From positions 186,001 to 250,000 of the forward strand of contig CAWASG010000001.1 of NCBI GenBank assembly GCA_963784615.1: a DNA stretch of 64,000 nt, written 5' to 3'. The notes below the pieces were generated by a model, which had not been told where the DNA came from, made no database searches, and worked only from the letters and a program-made list of their open reading frames with translations. Source of the stretch: UBA11403 sp963784615. Its GTDB lineage: Bacteria > Pseudomonadota > Gammaproteobacteria > Legionellales > Legionellaceae. Below, in pieces: positions 16,366-24,822 of the stretch (positions are counted from its first letter, which is position 1; each line of letters starts with the position of its first letter). Both the position numbers and the translations under genes were made by a program.

Positions 16366-16484
16366 GAGATGCTCCAAGAATTCCTTTTATATAGATAGTA
16401 TAATACAAAATTTACATTGCATAACGTTATGAGATGATATAAAATTCGTCAGTTTTTATACCGTATTGTGTACGGTGTAACCTT

Positions 16485-16511
16485 GCCTCACCTACCATCT
16501 GATGGGGAGGC
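16485..16511 (+). promoter_or_regulatory. Leader hairpin upstream of rpsF (possible S6:S18 site)
   Basis: GCCTCACC at 16485-16492 can pair with GGGGAGGC at 16504-16511. It lies 21 bases before the rpsF ATG, where many bacteria carry an autoregulatory S6:S18-binding leader. The diagnostic CCG bulge was not seen clearly. Confidence 0.35.
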
Positions 16512-16532
16512 TTTAATCCACAAGGAGAACTC

Positions 16533-16880
16533 ATGAGACACTACGAAATCGTGTTTTTGGTACACCCAGATCAAAGCGAGCAAGTGCCCGCTATGGTCGA
16601 GCGCTATGAAGGCATTATTGCCAAACAGGGCGGCGTTATTCATCGTAAAGAAGACTGGGGACGCAAGCAGCTGGCTTATCCTATTAATGACATGCATAAG
16701 GCACATTATATTTTAATGAATATCGAGTGCGATCAAACTGCGCTGGATGAATTAAAAGACGCCTTTAAATTCAACGATGCTATCTTAAGAAATCTGATTT
16801 TGAGTCGTAAACATGCGATTACTGAAGAATCAATCATGATGAAAAAAGAAGATCGTAAAGATGATCGCAGAGATCAGTAA
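16533..16880 (+). CDS. rpsF: 30S ribosomal protein S6
   Basis: This 115-residue S6 binds with S18 to the platform of the 30S subunit. The family start MRHYEIVFLVHPDQSEQV and DWGRKQLAYPINDMHKAHYILMNIE are clear. The acidic/basic tail MKKEDRKDDRRDQ is variable in the family. AAGGAG lies before the ATG. It is the first gene of the conserved run rpsF-rpsR-DUF2232-rplI. Confidence 0.97.
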   Translation: MRHYEIVFLVHPDQSEQVPAMVERYEGIIAKQGGVIHRKEDWGRKQLAYPINDMHKAHYILMNIECDQTALDELKDAFKFNDAILRNLILSRKHAITEESIMMKKEDRKDDRRDQ

Positions 16881-16901
16881 ATAGCCTAAGGAGAATAAAA
16901 T

Positions 16902-17117
16902 ATGTCTGCATATTTCCGTCGTAAAAAAATGAACAATTCATCTTCCAAAGCTGATTATAAGGATGTGAATTCATTAAAAAATTATATATCAGAAACGGCT
17001 AAAATTGTTCCTGCACGAATTACAGGTATCGATGCGCGAAATCAACGTCTCATGTCATTGGCAATCAAGCATGCACGCTTTATCGCATTGTTGCCATACT
17101 GTGACAGTCATCGATAA
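16902..17117 (+). CDS. rpsR: 30S ribosomal protein S18
   Basis: This 71-residue S18 has the core DYKDVNSLKNYISETAKIVPARITGIDARNQRLMSLAIKHARFIALLPY, which is characteristic. The N-terminal region SAYFRRKKMNNSSSK lacks the cysteines of some S18 forms. AAGGAG precedes the ATG, and the 21-base gap to rpsF indicates the same transcript. Confidence 0.97.
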   Translation: MSAYFRRKKMNNSSSKADYKDVNSLKNYISETAKIVPARITGIDARNQRLMSLAIKHARFIALLPYCDSHR

Positions 17118-17168
17118 AAGATTATTGTGAACTGGTTAAACGGTTTCATCCGTAGACAGGGGCAGTTA

Positions 17169-18056
17169 ATGTTGAACAATGACATTTACGCCCTGTTAAA
17201 CACAGTGGTATTGGTTATTCTCCCATTCACAGGTTGGTTGGCAGCGAGTTTAATCGCGCTGGTCACTCTGCGAAAAGGCTTGAAAGCAGGTGCAATGCTG
17301 TTAGCACCAGCAATGATTGCCCAGTTTATTGTGTTGAAAACAACACTCTCGATTGAAGGCGCTATCATTGGTTGTGTGCTGTCGTATTTACCCTGCTATC
17401 TGGCCGCGGGCGTTTTAAGGTTTACCACAGGATGGCGTTCTGTTGCGTGTACGTTATTCGTTCTTGTTTTACTGGCAATGTGTCTTTTACATTCATTGCA
17501 ACCTGAACTGATAACTCAACAGTATTTGTTTTTGCTTGAGACTTTGCGTCAACTTAAATTTGAAAATATACTTTCACTTTTGGACAAGCATGCAAATCCG
17601 ACAGACCAAGCCATTTTTGCAAATTACCTTATTGGGATTCAAGCTGCCGGAGTAGCAGCTTCAGCGCTTGTCTCACTGGTATTCGCGCGTTTTCTGCAAT
17701 CCAAGATGTTTTATCCAGAAGGATTTAAGCAGGAAATGCGGTTACTTCGAGCCAGAAAGGTCGATTTGCTGGTTTTTATTGTGACATTATTTGCGGCAAA
17801 ACAGCATTATTTGCTCGCGGTAGATATGCTTCCTGTTTTGATGTTGTTCTTCATTATCGCAGGATTAAGCCTGTGGTTTGATTGTATGGCGATGAAGGGC
17901 ATGTTTATTCCGATGCTGGTGTTGTCTGTCGGTTTAGGATTCTTTCCACAGATATTGTTGCCTGTTTATGTGTTGATTGGTTTACTAGATACATTGGTTA
18001 ATTTTAGGTTGTACTTGAGTCATCGGGCAGGTAAAGCCATTAGAGAGGTCAAATAA
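17169..18056 (+). CDS. DUF2232 family membrane protein
   Basis: The protein is about 295 residues with roughly eight hydrophobic segments. It matches the DUF2232 inner-membrane family that commonly lies between rpsR and rplI in gammaproteobacteria. I prefer the ATG at 17169 (AGGGG a few bases upstream) to the GTG at 17127, which lacks a ribosome site. It ends one base before the rplI ATG. The function is unknown. Confidence 0.78.
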   Translation: MLNNDIYALLNTVVLVILPFTGWLAASLIALVTLRKGLKAGAMLLAPAMIAQFIVLKTTLSIEGAIIGCVLSYLPCYLAAGVLRFTTGWRSVACTLFVLVLLAMCLLHSLQPELITQQYLFLLETLRQLKFENILSLLDKHANPTDQAIFANYLIGIQAAGVAASALVSLVFARFLQSKMFYPEGFKQEMRLLRARKVDLLVFIVTLFAAKQHYLLAVDMLPVLMLFFIIAGLSLWFDCMAMKGMFIPMLVLSVGLGFFPQILLPVYVLIGLLDTLVNFRLYLSHRAGKAIREVK

Positions 18057-18057
18057 A

Positions 18058-18507
18058 ATGCAAGTTATATTACTGGAAAAAGTTAGAAATTTAGGTAGTT
18101 TGGGTGATAAAGTAGAAGTTGCTGCTGGTTATGGTCGTAACTATCTTATCCCTGGAAATAAAGCCGTCTATGCGACTGAAAAAAATCTTGTGGCATTTGA
18201 AAAGCGTCGCGCAGAACTTGAAAAGAAAGAACAACAATCATTGAGCGCAGCAGAGCAACGTGCAGCCAAGTTAAATGATGTCACCATCACTATTGCTGCC
18301 CAGGCGAGTGAAGAAGGCAAGCTGTATGGCTCTGTTGGTCCTAATGAAATTAAAGATGCTCTAAAAGAGAAGTCTTTAGACGTCAGTCGACGTGAAATTG
18401 TGATGCCAGACGGCCCATTGCACTCTGTAGGTCAATACTTGGTTGACATTCACGTTCACAGCGACGTGGTTGCTAAACTTCAAGTGGAAGTTGTAGCTTC
18501 AAAGTAA
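18058..18507 (+). CDS. rplI: 50S ribosomal protein L9
   Basis: This 149-residue L9 has the N-terminal domain MQVILLEKVRNLGSLGDKVEV and GYGRNYLIPGNKAV. A long connecting helix rich in Glu/Lys/Ala follows (residues 42-75), then the C-terminal rRNA-binding domain (SEEGKLYGSVGPNEI ... VDIHVHSDVVAKLQVEVV). It is the last gene of the ribosomal operon, followed by a palindromic repeat. Confidence 0.97.
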   Translation: MQVILLEKVRNLGSLGDKVEVAAGYGRNYLIPGNKAVYATEKNLVAFEKRRAELEKKEQQSLSAAEQRAAKLNDVTITIAAQASEEGKLYGSVGPNEIKDALKEKSLDVSRREIVMPDGPLHSVGQYLVDIHVHSDVVAKLQVEVVASK

Positions 18508-18519
18508 AGATGTAAGTCG

Positions 18520-18630
18520 GGCGTAGGTTGGGTTGAGGCTGGTAAGCCGAAGCCCAACATGGATGGTTTTGTTGGGCTTCGGCTTATCCTTTCTCAACCC
18601 AACCTACGTGCTCAACCAACCTACGTACAA
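18520..18630. repeat. Long palindromic repeat, copy 6, between rplI and gtrA
   Basis: Core arms GTAGGTTGGGTTGAGGCTGG and the imperfect complement ending CTCAACCCAACCTACG, followed by a partial extra half-unit (CTCAACCAACCTACGTAC). It fills the gap between rplI and gtrA, and open frames that run through it are not real N-termini. Confidence 0.88.
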
Positions 18631-18658
18631 CCCACACGTACAACGCTGGGATATCATC

Positions 18659-19051
18659 ATGAACTTTATACGTACGTTATTTGCAATGCAGATTTCTCGC
18701 TTTATCTTCATGGGAGCATTGAGTACAGCGACTATGTTCGGCATCTACGTTGCACTCAATCTGATTTTGAATTATCAAATTTCTTATTTAATTTCATACG
18801 TCTTAACCGTTGTTTTTTCATACGTTCTAAACACCCGCTACGTCTTTAAAATACCCATGTCTTGGAAGACCTTCCTACAATTTCCTTTTGTTTATGTAGT
18901 CCAATATGTTGGCAGCGCAATCGGTCTTGAAGTTTTGGTTCGCTTTGGATTTTCAGTAACGATGGCTCCGTTAATCACCATCGTTTTATTACTTCCAGTG
19001 ACGTTTTTTTTAAGCCGATTGATTATGGCAAAAAAATTACCTCGTAATTAA
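18659..19051 (+). CDS. GtrA-like membrane protein
   Basis: The protein is 130 residues with four hydrophobic segments in the GtrA pattern: ISRFIFMGALSTATMFGIYVA, LISYVLTVVFSYVLNTRYVF, FVYVVQYVGSAIGLEVLV and LITIVLLLPVTFFLSRL. GtrA-family proteins are thought to move lipid-linked sugars across the inner membrane or support cell-wall polysaccharide modification. The start at 18659 begins the family region; the frame upstream is repeat DNA. No glycosyltransferase partner is adjacent. Confidence 0.82.
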   Translation: MNFIRTLFAMQISRFIFMGALSTATMFGIYVALNLILNYQISYLISYVLTVVFSYVLNTRYVFKIPMSWKTFLQFPFVYVVQYVGSAIGLEVLVRFGFSVTMAPLITIVLLLPVTFFLSRLIMAKKLPRN

Positions 19052-19093
19052 TCATTGAAGTCAGCTTCGCATGTAAAAGTTAGGATTATGTGA

Positions 19094-20260
19094 GAATATT
19101 ATCTGCCTGCGCCATTTATTAGCGGGTTCTTAGCCCCGCATACAGGTGATAGTAGTAAGTTTACTTCTGGAGAATATACCGGATTAGGGCAAGCACTCGT
19201 TGCTGCCATGTTTTTACAAGAAATTGACTTAAAAAATGGTAATATTGGATTAAATGATAATAATCAAGTGATAAAAATTGATGGAGATTATGCGTTTAGC
19301 GGAAAGCAAGCCCTCTTTTCCGATAAATCGTATAATATCACACCTGATTCAATCGCCTATTTACCTGTACCTAAAGATTTTTACGTTTTTCATTGGTTAG
19401 ACTTTATACAGTATGAAATGATGACCGTAATGGAGAATAATGACCAAAGATTAGTTGCTCCCAGTTTGTGTAATGCAATTTCTTTTCGAAATGAAGTTAA
19501 TCAAGCCTTATATAAAATTACTCTGCTCTCAAACCAGGACATTCAGCGATTTGTTAACTTATATATGCCTCCGGAATTTGCACCAGAATTTATCGAATTA
19601 ATCTGTTCTAGACGCGATCAACTTGCAGCAAGCGCCCTTCAAAATCATTCTTATTGTAACTATTTAAACAGTCCAGAAGCCGGTGCAAATAAACTAGCAC
19701 TTGAGGGTCAAAAAAGGCTTATGATCGACGATGTAGAACAAGCACAAAAAGAAACCATCGTTGGGCATCTTGGAGAAAAATTAGATTGTTTGCGTCATTG
19801 CAATCAATGCAGTAACGTTACCATTGAAGATCCAGAACTTGAATCGTACTATGAAAACTATCGAGATATGATCATTAGCATAATAAACAATCCTGACATT
19901 GATTTTGAAAGTCAACTTGGGGTGTTAGAATATCTAGATCGTGTAATCACCGCGTTATTAGTAGTAGCAGACTCGGAAGAATCGAAATCAATCAAGCGAC
20001 TGATTACAGAAACGCCCCCAGATTCTCCTCATCGCGCTGATTTAATTAAATTTCTCGTAGAAACCCCTATCATAGAAAGAGTGGGTGATGCTTTTAAAGC
20101 AAAATGCCAGGAGAAAATTCTGTTGTTCAGCACAGAAAAAAAGTTAGATTTAAAACAAGAACTTCATACACTGAAATCATCAATCCAAGCTAAAGAACAG
20201 GACAATCCAGCAGATATACCAAATAATAGCAACCTATGGCCATTCAGATTTAACGAGTAA
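19094..20260 (+). pseudogene. Kinase-like effector remnant, 5' end missing
   Basis: The frame is open from just after a TGA at 19091 but has no ATG until 19208. The family-like sequence already runs upstream of that ATG (YLPAPFISGFLAPHTG ... YTGLGQALVAAMF). Next comes EIDLKNGN, which looks like a kinase catalytic loop (D-x-K-x-x-N), then VIKIDGD, which could be the metal-binding position equivalent to DFG. The N-lobe is absent, so I read this as a 5'-truncated gene for a eukaryote-like kinase-fold protein, perhaps an old effector. The remaining 300 residues are helical and not recognised. The assignment to a kinase fold is tentative. Confidence 0.5.
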
Positions 20261-20521
20261 CTCACCATTTCAACTGTAGCAAAATTGGAAGATAGAAGGG
20301 GTATACCGTTCATTCATGCCTTTTTATTATTTCACCTCTGCTTTAGATTTTACTCTTTTAGCACGATGCAGGACATATTAGGGCTAGATCAATGATGTTG
20401 TAAATATTTACCTTGTACTTTGCTGAGCGTGCTCACGCAATTTGATGGTCAGTTTTACACGATAATTGATGGTTGCAATGCGCCATAAAATGCACAGCCT
20501 CCCTGCTGTATTTTTTCCAGA
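20261..20521. other. Intergenic region flanking the first transposition module
   Basis: No gene is seen. The region should contain one end of the neighbouring transposition module, but I could not match it to an inverted copy on the right side (23677-23905), so the element boundary remains undefined. Confidence 0.4.
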
Positions 20522-20710
20522 TTAGAAAGGTGGATTATCCTCCTTCATATTAATATCAGCCATGGTTCCAATGACTGATTCTCGATAATAACGTTCTATT
20601 TGATGATGGTAATGCTCACCAAACGCAACCATCAGTGCATAAAAGAAATCCTGCACATTGACCGCTGCTTCATCGGTGAGTGTCGGTGCTTCAATGACTA
20701 AATATTTCAT
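20522..20710 (-). CDS. Small conserved-looking protein of the transposition module
   Basis: The protein is 62 residues (MKYLVIEAPTLTDEAAVNVQ...), acidic, with no recognised domain. GGGAG lies 6 bases before the ATG at 20710. It begins 14 bases after the AAA ATPase gene on the same strand and probably belongs to the same transcript. The longer frame opening at 20878 overlaps the ATPase and is unlikely. The function is unknown. Confidence 0.55.
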   Translation of the reverse strand: MKYLVIEAPTLTDEAAVNVQDFFYALMVAFGEHYHHQIERYYRESVIGTMADINMKEDNPPF

Positions 20711-20723
20711 CGCTTTCTCCCGA

Positions 20724-21560
20724 TTAAGCTTTTTTTCGTTTGTTTGATGAGACCGAAGTGGTGAAACACTCAAAATACAACTGCTCATCCAATTGTGGAC
20801 GCTCAAGGCGTGCGGCCATATCCAGCAGTTCCCCAGACATGTTGCAAAGGATCCGACTGTTTCCGGCTGCGTGTTCACAAAGGGTGTTTATCAGCCCTGT
20901 CGTCATTAGCCCAGGGTTGCCAGCGTGTTCCAATAGATGTTGCAGCGTTTGGGTTAACTGCTCAATGCTGGCGTGTTCTGTGAGCAGGCGGATCCGAATA
21001 CGACTACCCAAAGGCATCAGATCGTCGCGGCGTAGTTTATCATTTAATCTTTGATCACCAGCCAGAATGACGCTGAGCAAGTTACGTGAGTCAAATTGCA
21101 TACTGGTCAGTAACCGTAGTTCACTTAAGACTTCTGGCGACATTTCCTGTGCCTCGTCAATGATAAGCACTGGGCGTAACAAGGTGCTATCAACGTGAGT
21201 GAGCCATCGTTCGCGTAAATTTTTGAAGCCACCCCAACGATTGCTGGCCGTAAGTGGCACACAAAAAACATCCCCCAGTTCACGATAAAAATCAGCAAGC
21301 CTTGAGTTAGCATGACTGATGACGCCGATCTGCGCATCACGCACGCGTGTAAGGCGTGAAGCCAAAACGCGCAAGGCAACACTTTTACCTGTGCCAGGAT
21401 CACCGCTCACTAAAGCAAAACCACCTTCACGAAGTAATGATTGCTCAACACGCCAGCAAAAATTCTCGAGCTTTGGGTAAATGCACAAGGCTTCTACGGG
21501 GATATCCGAGATGAATGGATTGTATTTTAGACCATAAAGAGCCAGTAGTTTTTTACTCAT
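20724..21560 (-). CDS. AAA+ ATPase of ExeA/TniB/TnsC type (transposition module 1)
   Basis: This 278-residue P-loop ATPase has Walker A SGDPGTGKSVALR near residues 53-65, Walker B VLIIDEAQEM near 137-146, and a sensor-type region LSVILAGDQRLNDKLRR. The closest annotated class is usually named ExeA, but its position directly after a DDE integrase gene argues that it is a transposition regulator analogous to TniB, TnsC or MuB. Its ATG overlaps the end of the integrase gene by 8 bases. It has no membrane segment, unlike true ExeA. Confidence 0.82.
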   Translation of the reverse strand: MSKKLLALYGLKYNPFISDIPVEALCIYPKLENFCWRVEQSLLREGGFALVSGDPGTGKSVALRVLASRLTRVRDAQIGVISHANSRLADFYRELGDVFCVPLTASNRWGGFKNLRERWLTHVDSTLLRPVLIIDEAQEMSPEVLSELRLLTSMQFDSRNLLSVILAGDQRLNDKLRRDDLMPLGSRIRIRLLTEHASIEQLTQTLQHLLEHAGNPGLMTTGLINTLCEHAAGNSRILCNMSGELLDMAARLERPQLDEQLYFECFTTSVSSNKRKKA

Positions 21561-23016
21561 GTTCAGATTCTCCTTTGGGTAAATAGGCCGGAGGAAGGCC
21601 GGTGGCCGCGTATTCTGCCATCAGTGCTTTTAGCAAGGGCGCAACGCCTGTTGATACAAGCTCTTCGCTGGGCTCTTGTTCACCGGAATTGGTGAAAGTT
21701 CGACGCTGACCTGAAGCGTTTTCTGATTTGTCTTGTGGATAAATCATACTTAACAGTGTGTTGGTGTGTGGATCGACAAGCCTTACAGAGCCTAAGTCCC
21801 ACCGTGCATAGCGGATGTACAATATCTCCAAACTGCGGTATTGCGATGGCACTTCAAAGCGTTTGCCATCAAGACTGAATGTTCCATCTGATTTACGTTG
21901 CCTGCGATGCACCTGAGTGCAAAAAGCATGATGTAACGCTGCGGTGTCAGGACACGGTCGACCAACATCGGCATCCTTCATATAGCGCGCAAGCGGTGAG
22001 CAGCCAATCTCGGAATGTACTTTTTGATGGTATTCACGCTCGACCCAAGCAAGGGTGCTTTTATTGAGTAACGACAAGGTTATCTCCTCCTCACCCTCAA
22101 GCATAGCCATCAATCGCCCTTCAACTTGCGCCCAAAAAACCTCCTGTTTCGCGTTTTGGTAGGGAGAATAAGGTAGTGTAGGTTGATGTAGAATGCCCAA
22201 TCTCGCAAGCCCTTCGGTAAACTCAGCCGAAGTCATCGCACTGCCATTGTCACTCATCAGAGCGCGCGGTAAGGCGCGTTTCTGTAGTGCCTGCATAAAC
22301 CCATGTACCAGCGTCTCTGCGGTTTCATCCATGTACCATTGCGCATGACAAATCAGGCGGGAGCGGTCATCCAGAATGGCAAGTAATAAGGGTTTATGCC
22401 ATTGACCGTCTCGTCCCAAAATTCTGCGTGAGCCATGGTGAAAATCAAGGTGCCATAACGTGTTAACATGGTCGACTTCATAACTTCTGACCTCTCGTTT
22501 CTCTAGCCTATCAGCTGCGAGGATGGCGCCTTCTGTATGTCGTCTTTTCCGCCCAGGTTGCTTGCAGAAACCATTCGACTTCATGTAACGACGAATCGTA
22601 TTGTAAGACGGCAAGACGCCTAACTCAGGCGTTGTCTTTGCAATCACATAGAGGTTATCTACGTGTAACTGGTAGCTCCAGCTTGGATGTGAACGATGTT
22701 GATGTTGGATGCTCATCTTTAATGGGGCTGAGAGCGTGTGACTACTCCCGGCATCTGTACGGCGTTTCGTTCGCAAAGCACCGACCGGGTCGTTCTCATG
22801 GCGAGATTGATAAAGCCATCGCTCAATCGTCGATAGTCCAAAATGAACTGGTAATCCTGTAATGGGATGCTGCCATTGCTTTTGAGCTAAAGAAGCCAGC
22901 TCAATCTGTAGTTGCCCTTTATCCGGCGGCGCTGCCAAAAGTGGGCCAATAACCGAAAAGCGAAATCGGGCCCACCGTTCTTGGCGAGTACCAACATCGG
23001 GCTTCTTGTTGCTCAT
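21553..23016 (-). CDS. DDE integrase/transposase of Mu/TniA/TnsB type (module 1)
   Basis: This 487-residue protein has N-terminal DNA-binding helices, an rve integrase core and a Mu-like C-terminal beta domain (KSDGTFSLDGKRFEVPSQYR). Catalytic residues are seen as D in WHLDFHHG, D in LMSDNGSAMTS and E in NAKQEVFWAQ. It is encoded just upstream of the AAA ATPase, the arrangement of TniA-TniB and TnsB-TnsC. It has the same layout as the 450-residue protein at 35081 but is clearly diverged from it. Confidence 0.85.
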   Translation of the reverse strand: MSNKKPDVGTRQERWARFRFSVIGPLLAAPPDKGQLQIELASLAQKQWQHPITGLPVHFGLSTIERWLYQSRHENDPVGALRTKRRTDAGSSHTLSAPLKMSIQHQHRSHPSWSYQLHVDNLYVIAKTTPELGVLPSYNTIRRYMKSNGFCKQPGRKRRHTEGAILAADRLEKREVRSYEVDHVNTLWHLDFHHGSRRILGRDGQWHKPLLLAILDDRSRLICHAQWYMDETAETLVHGFMQALQKRALPRALMSDNGSAMTSAEFTEGLARLGILHQPTLPYSPYQNAKQEVFWAQVEGRLMAMLEGEEEITLSLLNKSTLAWVEREYHQKVHSEIGCSPLARYMKDADVGRPCPDTAALHHAFCTQVHRRQRKSDGTFSLDGKRFEVPSQYRSLEILYIRYARWDLGSVRLVDPHTNTLLSMIYPQDKSENASGQRRTFTNSGEQEPSEELVSTGVAPLLKALMAEYAATGLPPAYLPKGESEHE

Positions 23017-23106
23017 AAAAACTCCTGCTTGTTTAAGAAGTTTATGAGTCTACTGGATGTCTAACTTGATCTAAAGATGCAAACTCTGCGCGAATAACTC
23101 CCTCCT

Positions 23107-23676
23107 TTAGACAGCGCGATAAACGCCCGCTGTCATTGGCGCTAAAAACTGCAAGGCATTTACCAGTTTTTGACTCAGGTTGTCTGGAAAAATCAAAAGA
23201 AGTTGTCGAGGAAATGGGCCAACAATGGCCTTTACGGGCAGGAATGCTTTAGCCTGTTTCCAAAAAGCAGTGCCAATAAAACAATCTCGCCACCAACGAC
23301 GCCAACGCCCCCAGGTTCGCAGACTGATGCTGATACCAAAATAACGCGTTACTTGGTAATACCGGCGCCTCGAAGCACTGGACATGAAGGCGGAGATAAG
23401 CACGATAATCGCAGCCGGAAAACGATGTCGCCCCAAAAACCGTACCGATGGTGTTGTCACACGCTTTCGGCAGTTTCCGCAGCAAAGACTGCGCCGACTA
23501 TCATAATGCTCACGGCATGATGCAGGTAACCCGAGGGGACTACGAGGGTAATCGGCTTGATATAAAGGACCGTTACAGAAAGGACAGTCTTCAGCTCGAA
23601 CTTTCTCAGCCATTTCATCATCGATATGCACGAATAACGGATGAAAACTGGTCTTTTTTAATAGTTCATGGTACAT
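23107..23676 (-). CDS. Zinc-ribbon protein of the transposition module 1
   Basis: The protein is 189 residues. Two Cys pairs (CPFC near residues 31-34 and CCGNC near 65-69) suggest a zinc ribbon. A basic helix-rich region (SASRRRYYQVTRYFGISISLRTWGRWRRWW) could be a helix-turn-helix. It lies 90 bases upstream of the integrase gene on the same strand. The pattern resembles the DUF6431-type proteins found near such integrases, though I cannot confirm the family name. A role in end or target recognition is inferred only from context. Confidence 0.6.
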   Translation of the reverse strand: MYHELLKKTSFHPLFVHIDDEMAEKVRAEDCPFCNGPLYQADYPRSPLGLPASCREHYDSRRSLCCGNCRKRVTTPSVRFLGRHRFPAAIIVLISAFMSSASRRRYYQVTRYFGISISLRTWGRWRRWWRDCFIGTAFWKQAKAFLPVKAIVGPFPRQLLLIFPDNLSQKLVNALQFLAPMTAGVYRAV

Positions 23677-23905
23677 TTAGGCTCTCTTTGTTCGTCGTTG
23701 AACGTAAGAGTACCCTTCATGAGGTTTTAATCAAGCTTTATGAGGGGTTTTTTATTTGTACATCAATGAACGTGGCTGGAATTACGGGGAAATCCATCAG
23801 ATTGTGTGTTCAGGCTGAACTTTGCTTATGCTCGAATATTCCTTTGACGCCGAATCGACATTGCTTTATAGTTTTTTCCCAAGGATTTAGATTTAAGGAC
23901 AATGC

Positions 23906-24679
23906 ATGAAAATCAATACTCTTATCGTAGCATCATTGAGCGCAGTGCTAGCAAATCAGGCCGTTGCGCAGTCTTTGTGGCCGATCATGGAAACAACCAG
24001 TTGTTCCCCTTTTATGACGTTAAGTCTTGGGCCAACGCTTACGGGTGGGGCTGAGTCTGAGTCATTTTATCTTCAACCTGATATTGCTAAAACGTATAAA
24101 GTGAATCGCAAGCCTTATGCTTTTGGGAGTGGCGAGTTATTTTTGGGGATGCAGATTCCCATTATGCCTAATTTTTTGAGTCAGGTCGGTGTAGCGGTAG
24201 CGGGAGGGCTGGAGGCGCCGTTGGCGGGTAATATTTGGGAAGATCAAGATCCTGATTTTAATAATTTTACGTACAAATATAAAGTCAATCATGCGCATAT
24301 TGCTGTGAAGGCTAAAATATCTACAGATACCAATACCATCATACAACCTTATGTGAGTGGTAGTATTGGTACTGGGGTGAATAAGTCCCATAGTTTTACA
24401 ATTGCACCTAAAATTTGTGAGGAAGTTGCTGCCCCTAATTTTACAGCGGGCAAAGATTCCGGGATGGTTTATACCGCGGGCCTGGGGATTCAGTCTTCTT
24501 ATAATGAGCATTGGCAGGTGGGTATGGGGTATGAGTTTGCTGATTGGGGCAATCTGCAGCTGGGCCGTGCACCAGGTCAAACTGTGAATACAGGGCTGGG
24601 ATCAAATCATCTGTATACGCATGAGTTGCAATTAAGTATCACTTATGTGTTTATAAATCGCGCAACTCGCGATGGCTAG
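23906..24679 (+). CDS. Outer-membrane beta-barrel protein
   Basis: The protein is 257 residues with a signal peptide (MKINTLIVASLSAVLANQAVAQ). A barrel of alternating strands follows (LQPDIAKTYKV, GSGELFLGMQIP, TYKYKVNHAHIAVKAKI, YVSGSIGTGV, YTAGLGIQSSY, WQVGMGYEFADWG) and ends LQLSITYVF plus a short tail. It is paralogous to the barrel domain encoded at 7422 but lacks the SPOR domain and linker. The start ATG at 23906 follows AAGGACA. It is probably a small porin or OmpA-like surface protein of unknown function. Confidence 0.75.
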   Translation: MKINTLIVASLSAVLANQAVAQSLWPIMETTSCSPFMTLSLGPTLTGGAESESFYLQPDIAKTYKVNRKPYAFGSGELFLGMQIPIMPNFLSQVGVAVAGGLEAPLAGNIWEDQDPDFNNFTYKYKVNHAHIAVKAKISTDTNTIIQPYVSGSIGTGVNKSHSFTIAPKICEEVAAPNFTAGKDSGMVYTAGLGIQSSYNEHWQVGMGYEFADWGNLQLGRAPGQTVNTGLGSNHLYTHELQLSITYVFINRATRDG

Positions 24680-24690
24680 ATTGATGTATC

Positions 24691-24752
24691 CGTAGGTTGG
24701 GTTGAGCGAGAGCGAAGCCCAACACAACCATCTTGTTGAGCTACGCTCTAGA
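24691..24752. repeat. Long palindromic repeat, copy 7 (degenerate right arm)
   Basis: The left arm GTAGGTTGGGTTGAGCGAG is intact. The right arm has drifted (TTGTTGAGCTACGCTCTAGATCG) and has lost the CAACCCAACCTAC end. It lies between the barrel gene and the peptidase gene. The flank TTGATGTAT also precedes the copy at 44010. Confidence 0.75.
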
Positions 24753-24822
24753 TCGCTTGATTTGTTTTCACATAAATGATATAAATGCACTTTGGATAAA
24801 ATATTCTCACATGGAGGCGGCT

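Larger units (their letters stand above)
20522..23676 (-). mobile_element. Mu/Tn7-like transposition module 1 (core genes; ends not defined)
   Basis: Four minus-strand genes run in order: zinc-ribbon protein, DDE integrase, AAA+ ATPase, 62-residue protein. The integrase-ATPase pair is the core of TniAB/TnsBC/MuAB systems. No resolvase, TniQ or cargo gene was seen. The coordinates cover the genes only, because terminal repeats could not be located by eye. Confidence 0.65.

Noticed and set aside
18533..18658. N-terminal extension of the GtrA gene through the repeat
   Set aside because: The residues are the translated palindrome (PTWMVLLGFG type), and an ATG at 18659 starts the family region. 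The same reasoning removes the extension of yrbG beyond 45087.
20724..21560. Genuine ExeA secretion ATPase linked to the T2SS operon
   Set aside because: It lacks a membrane/peptidoglycan-binding part and is embedded between an integrase gene and a small module gene, so a transposition role fits better.
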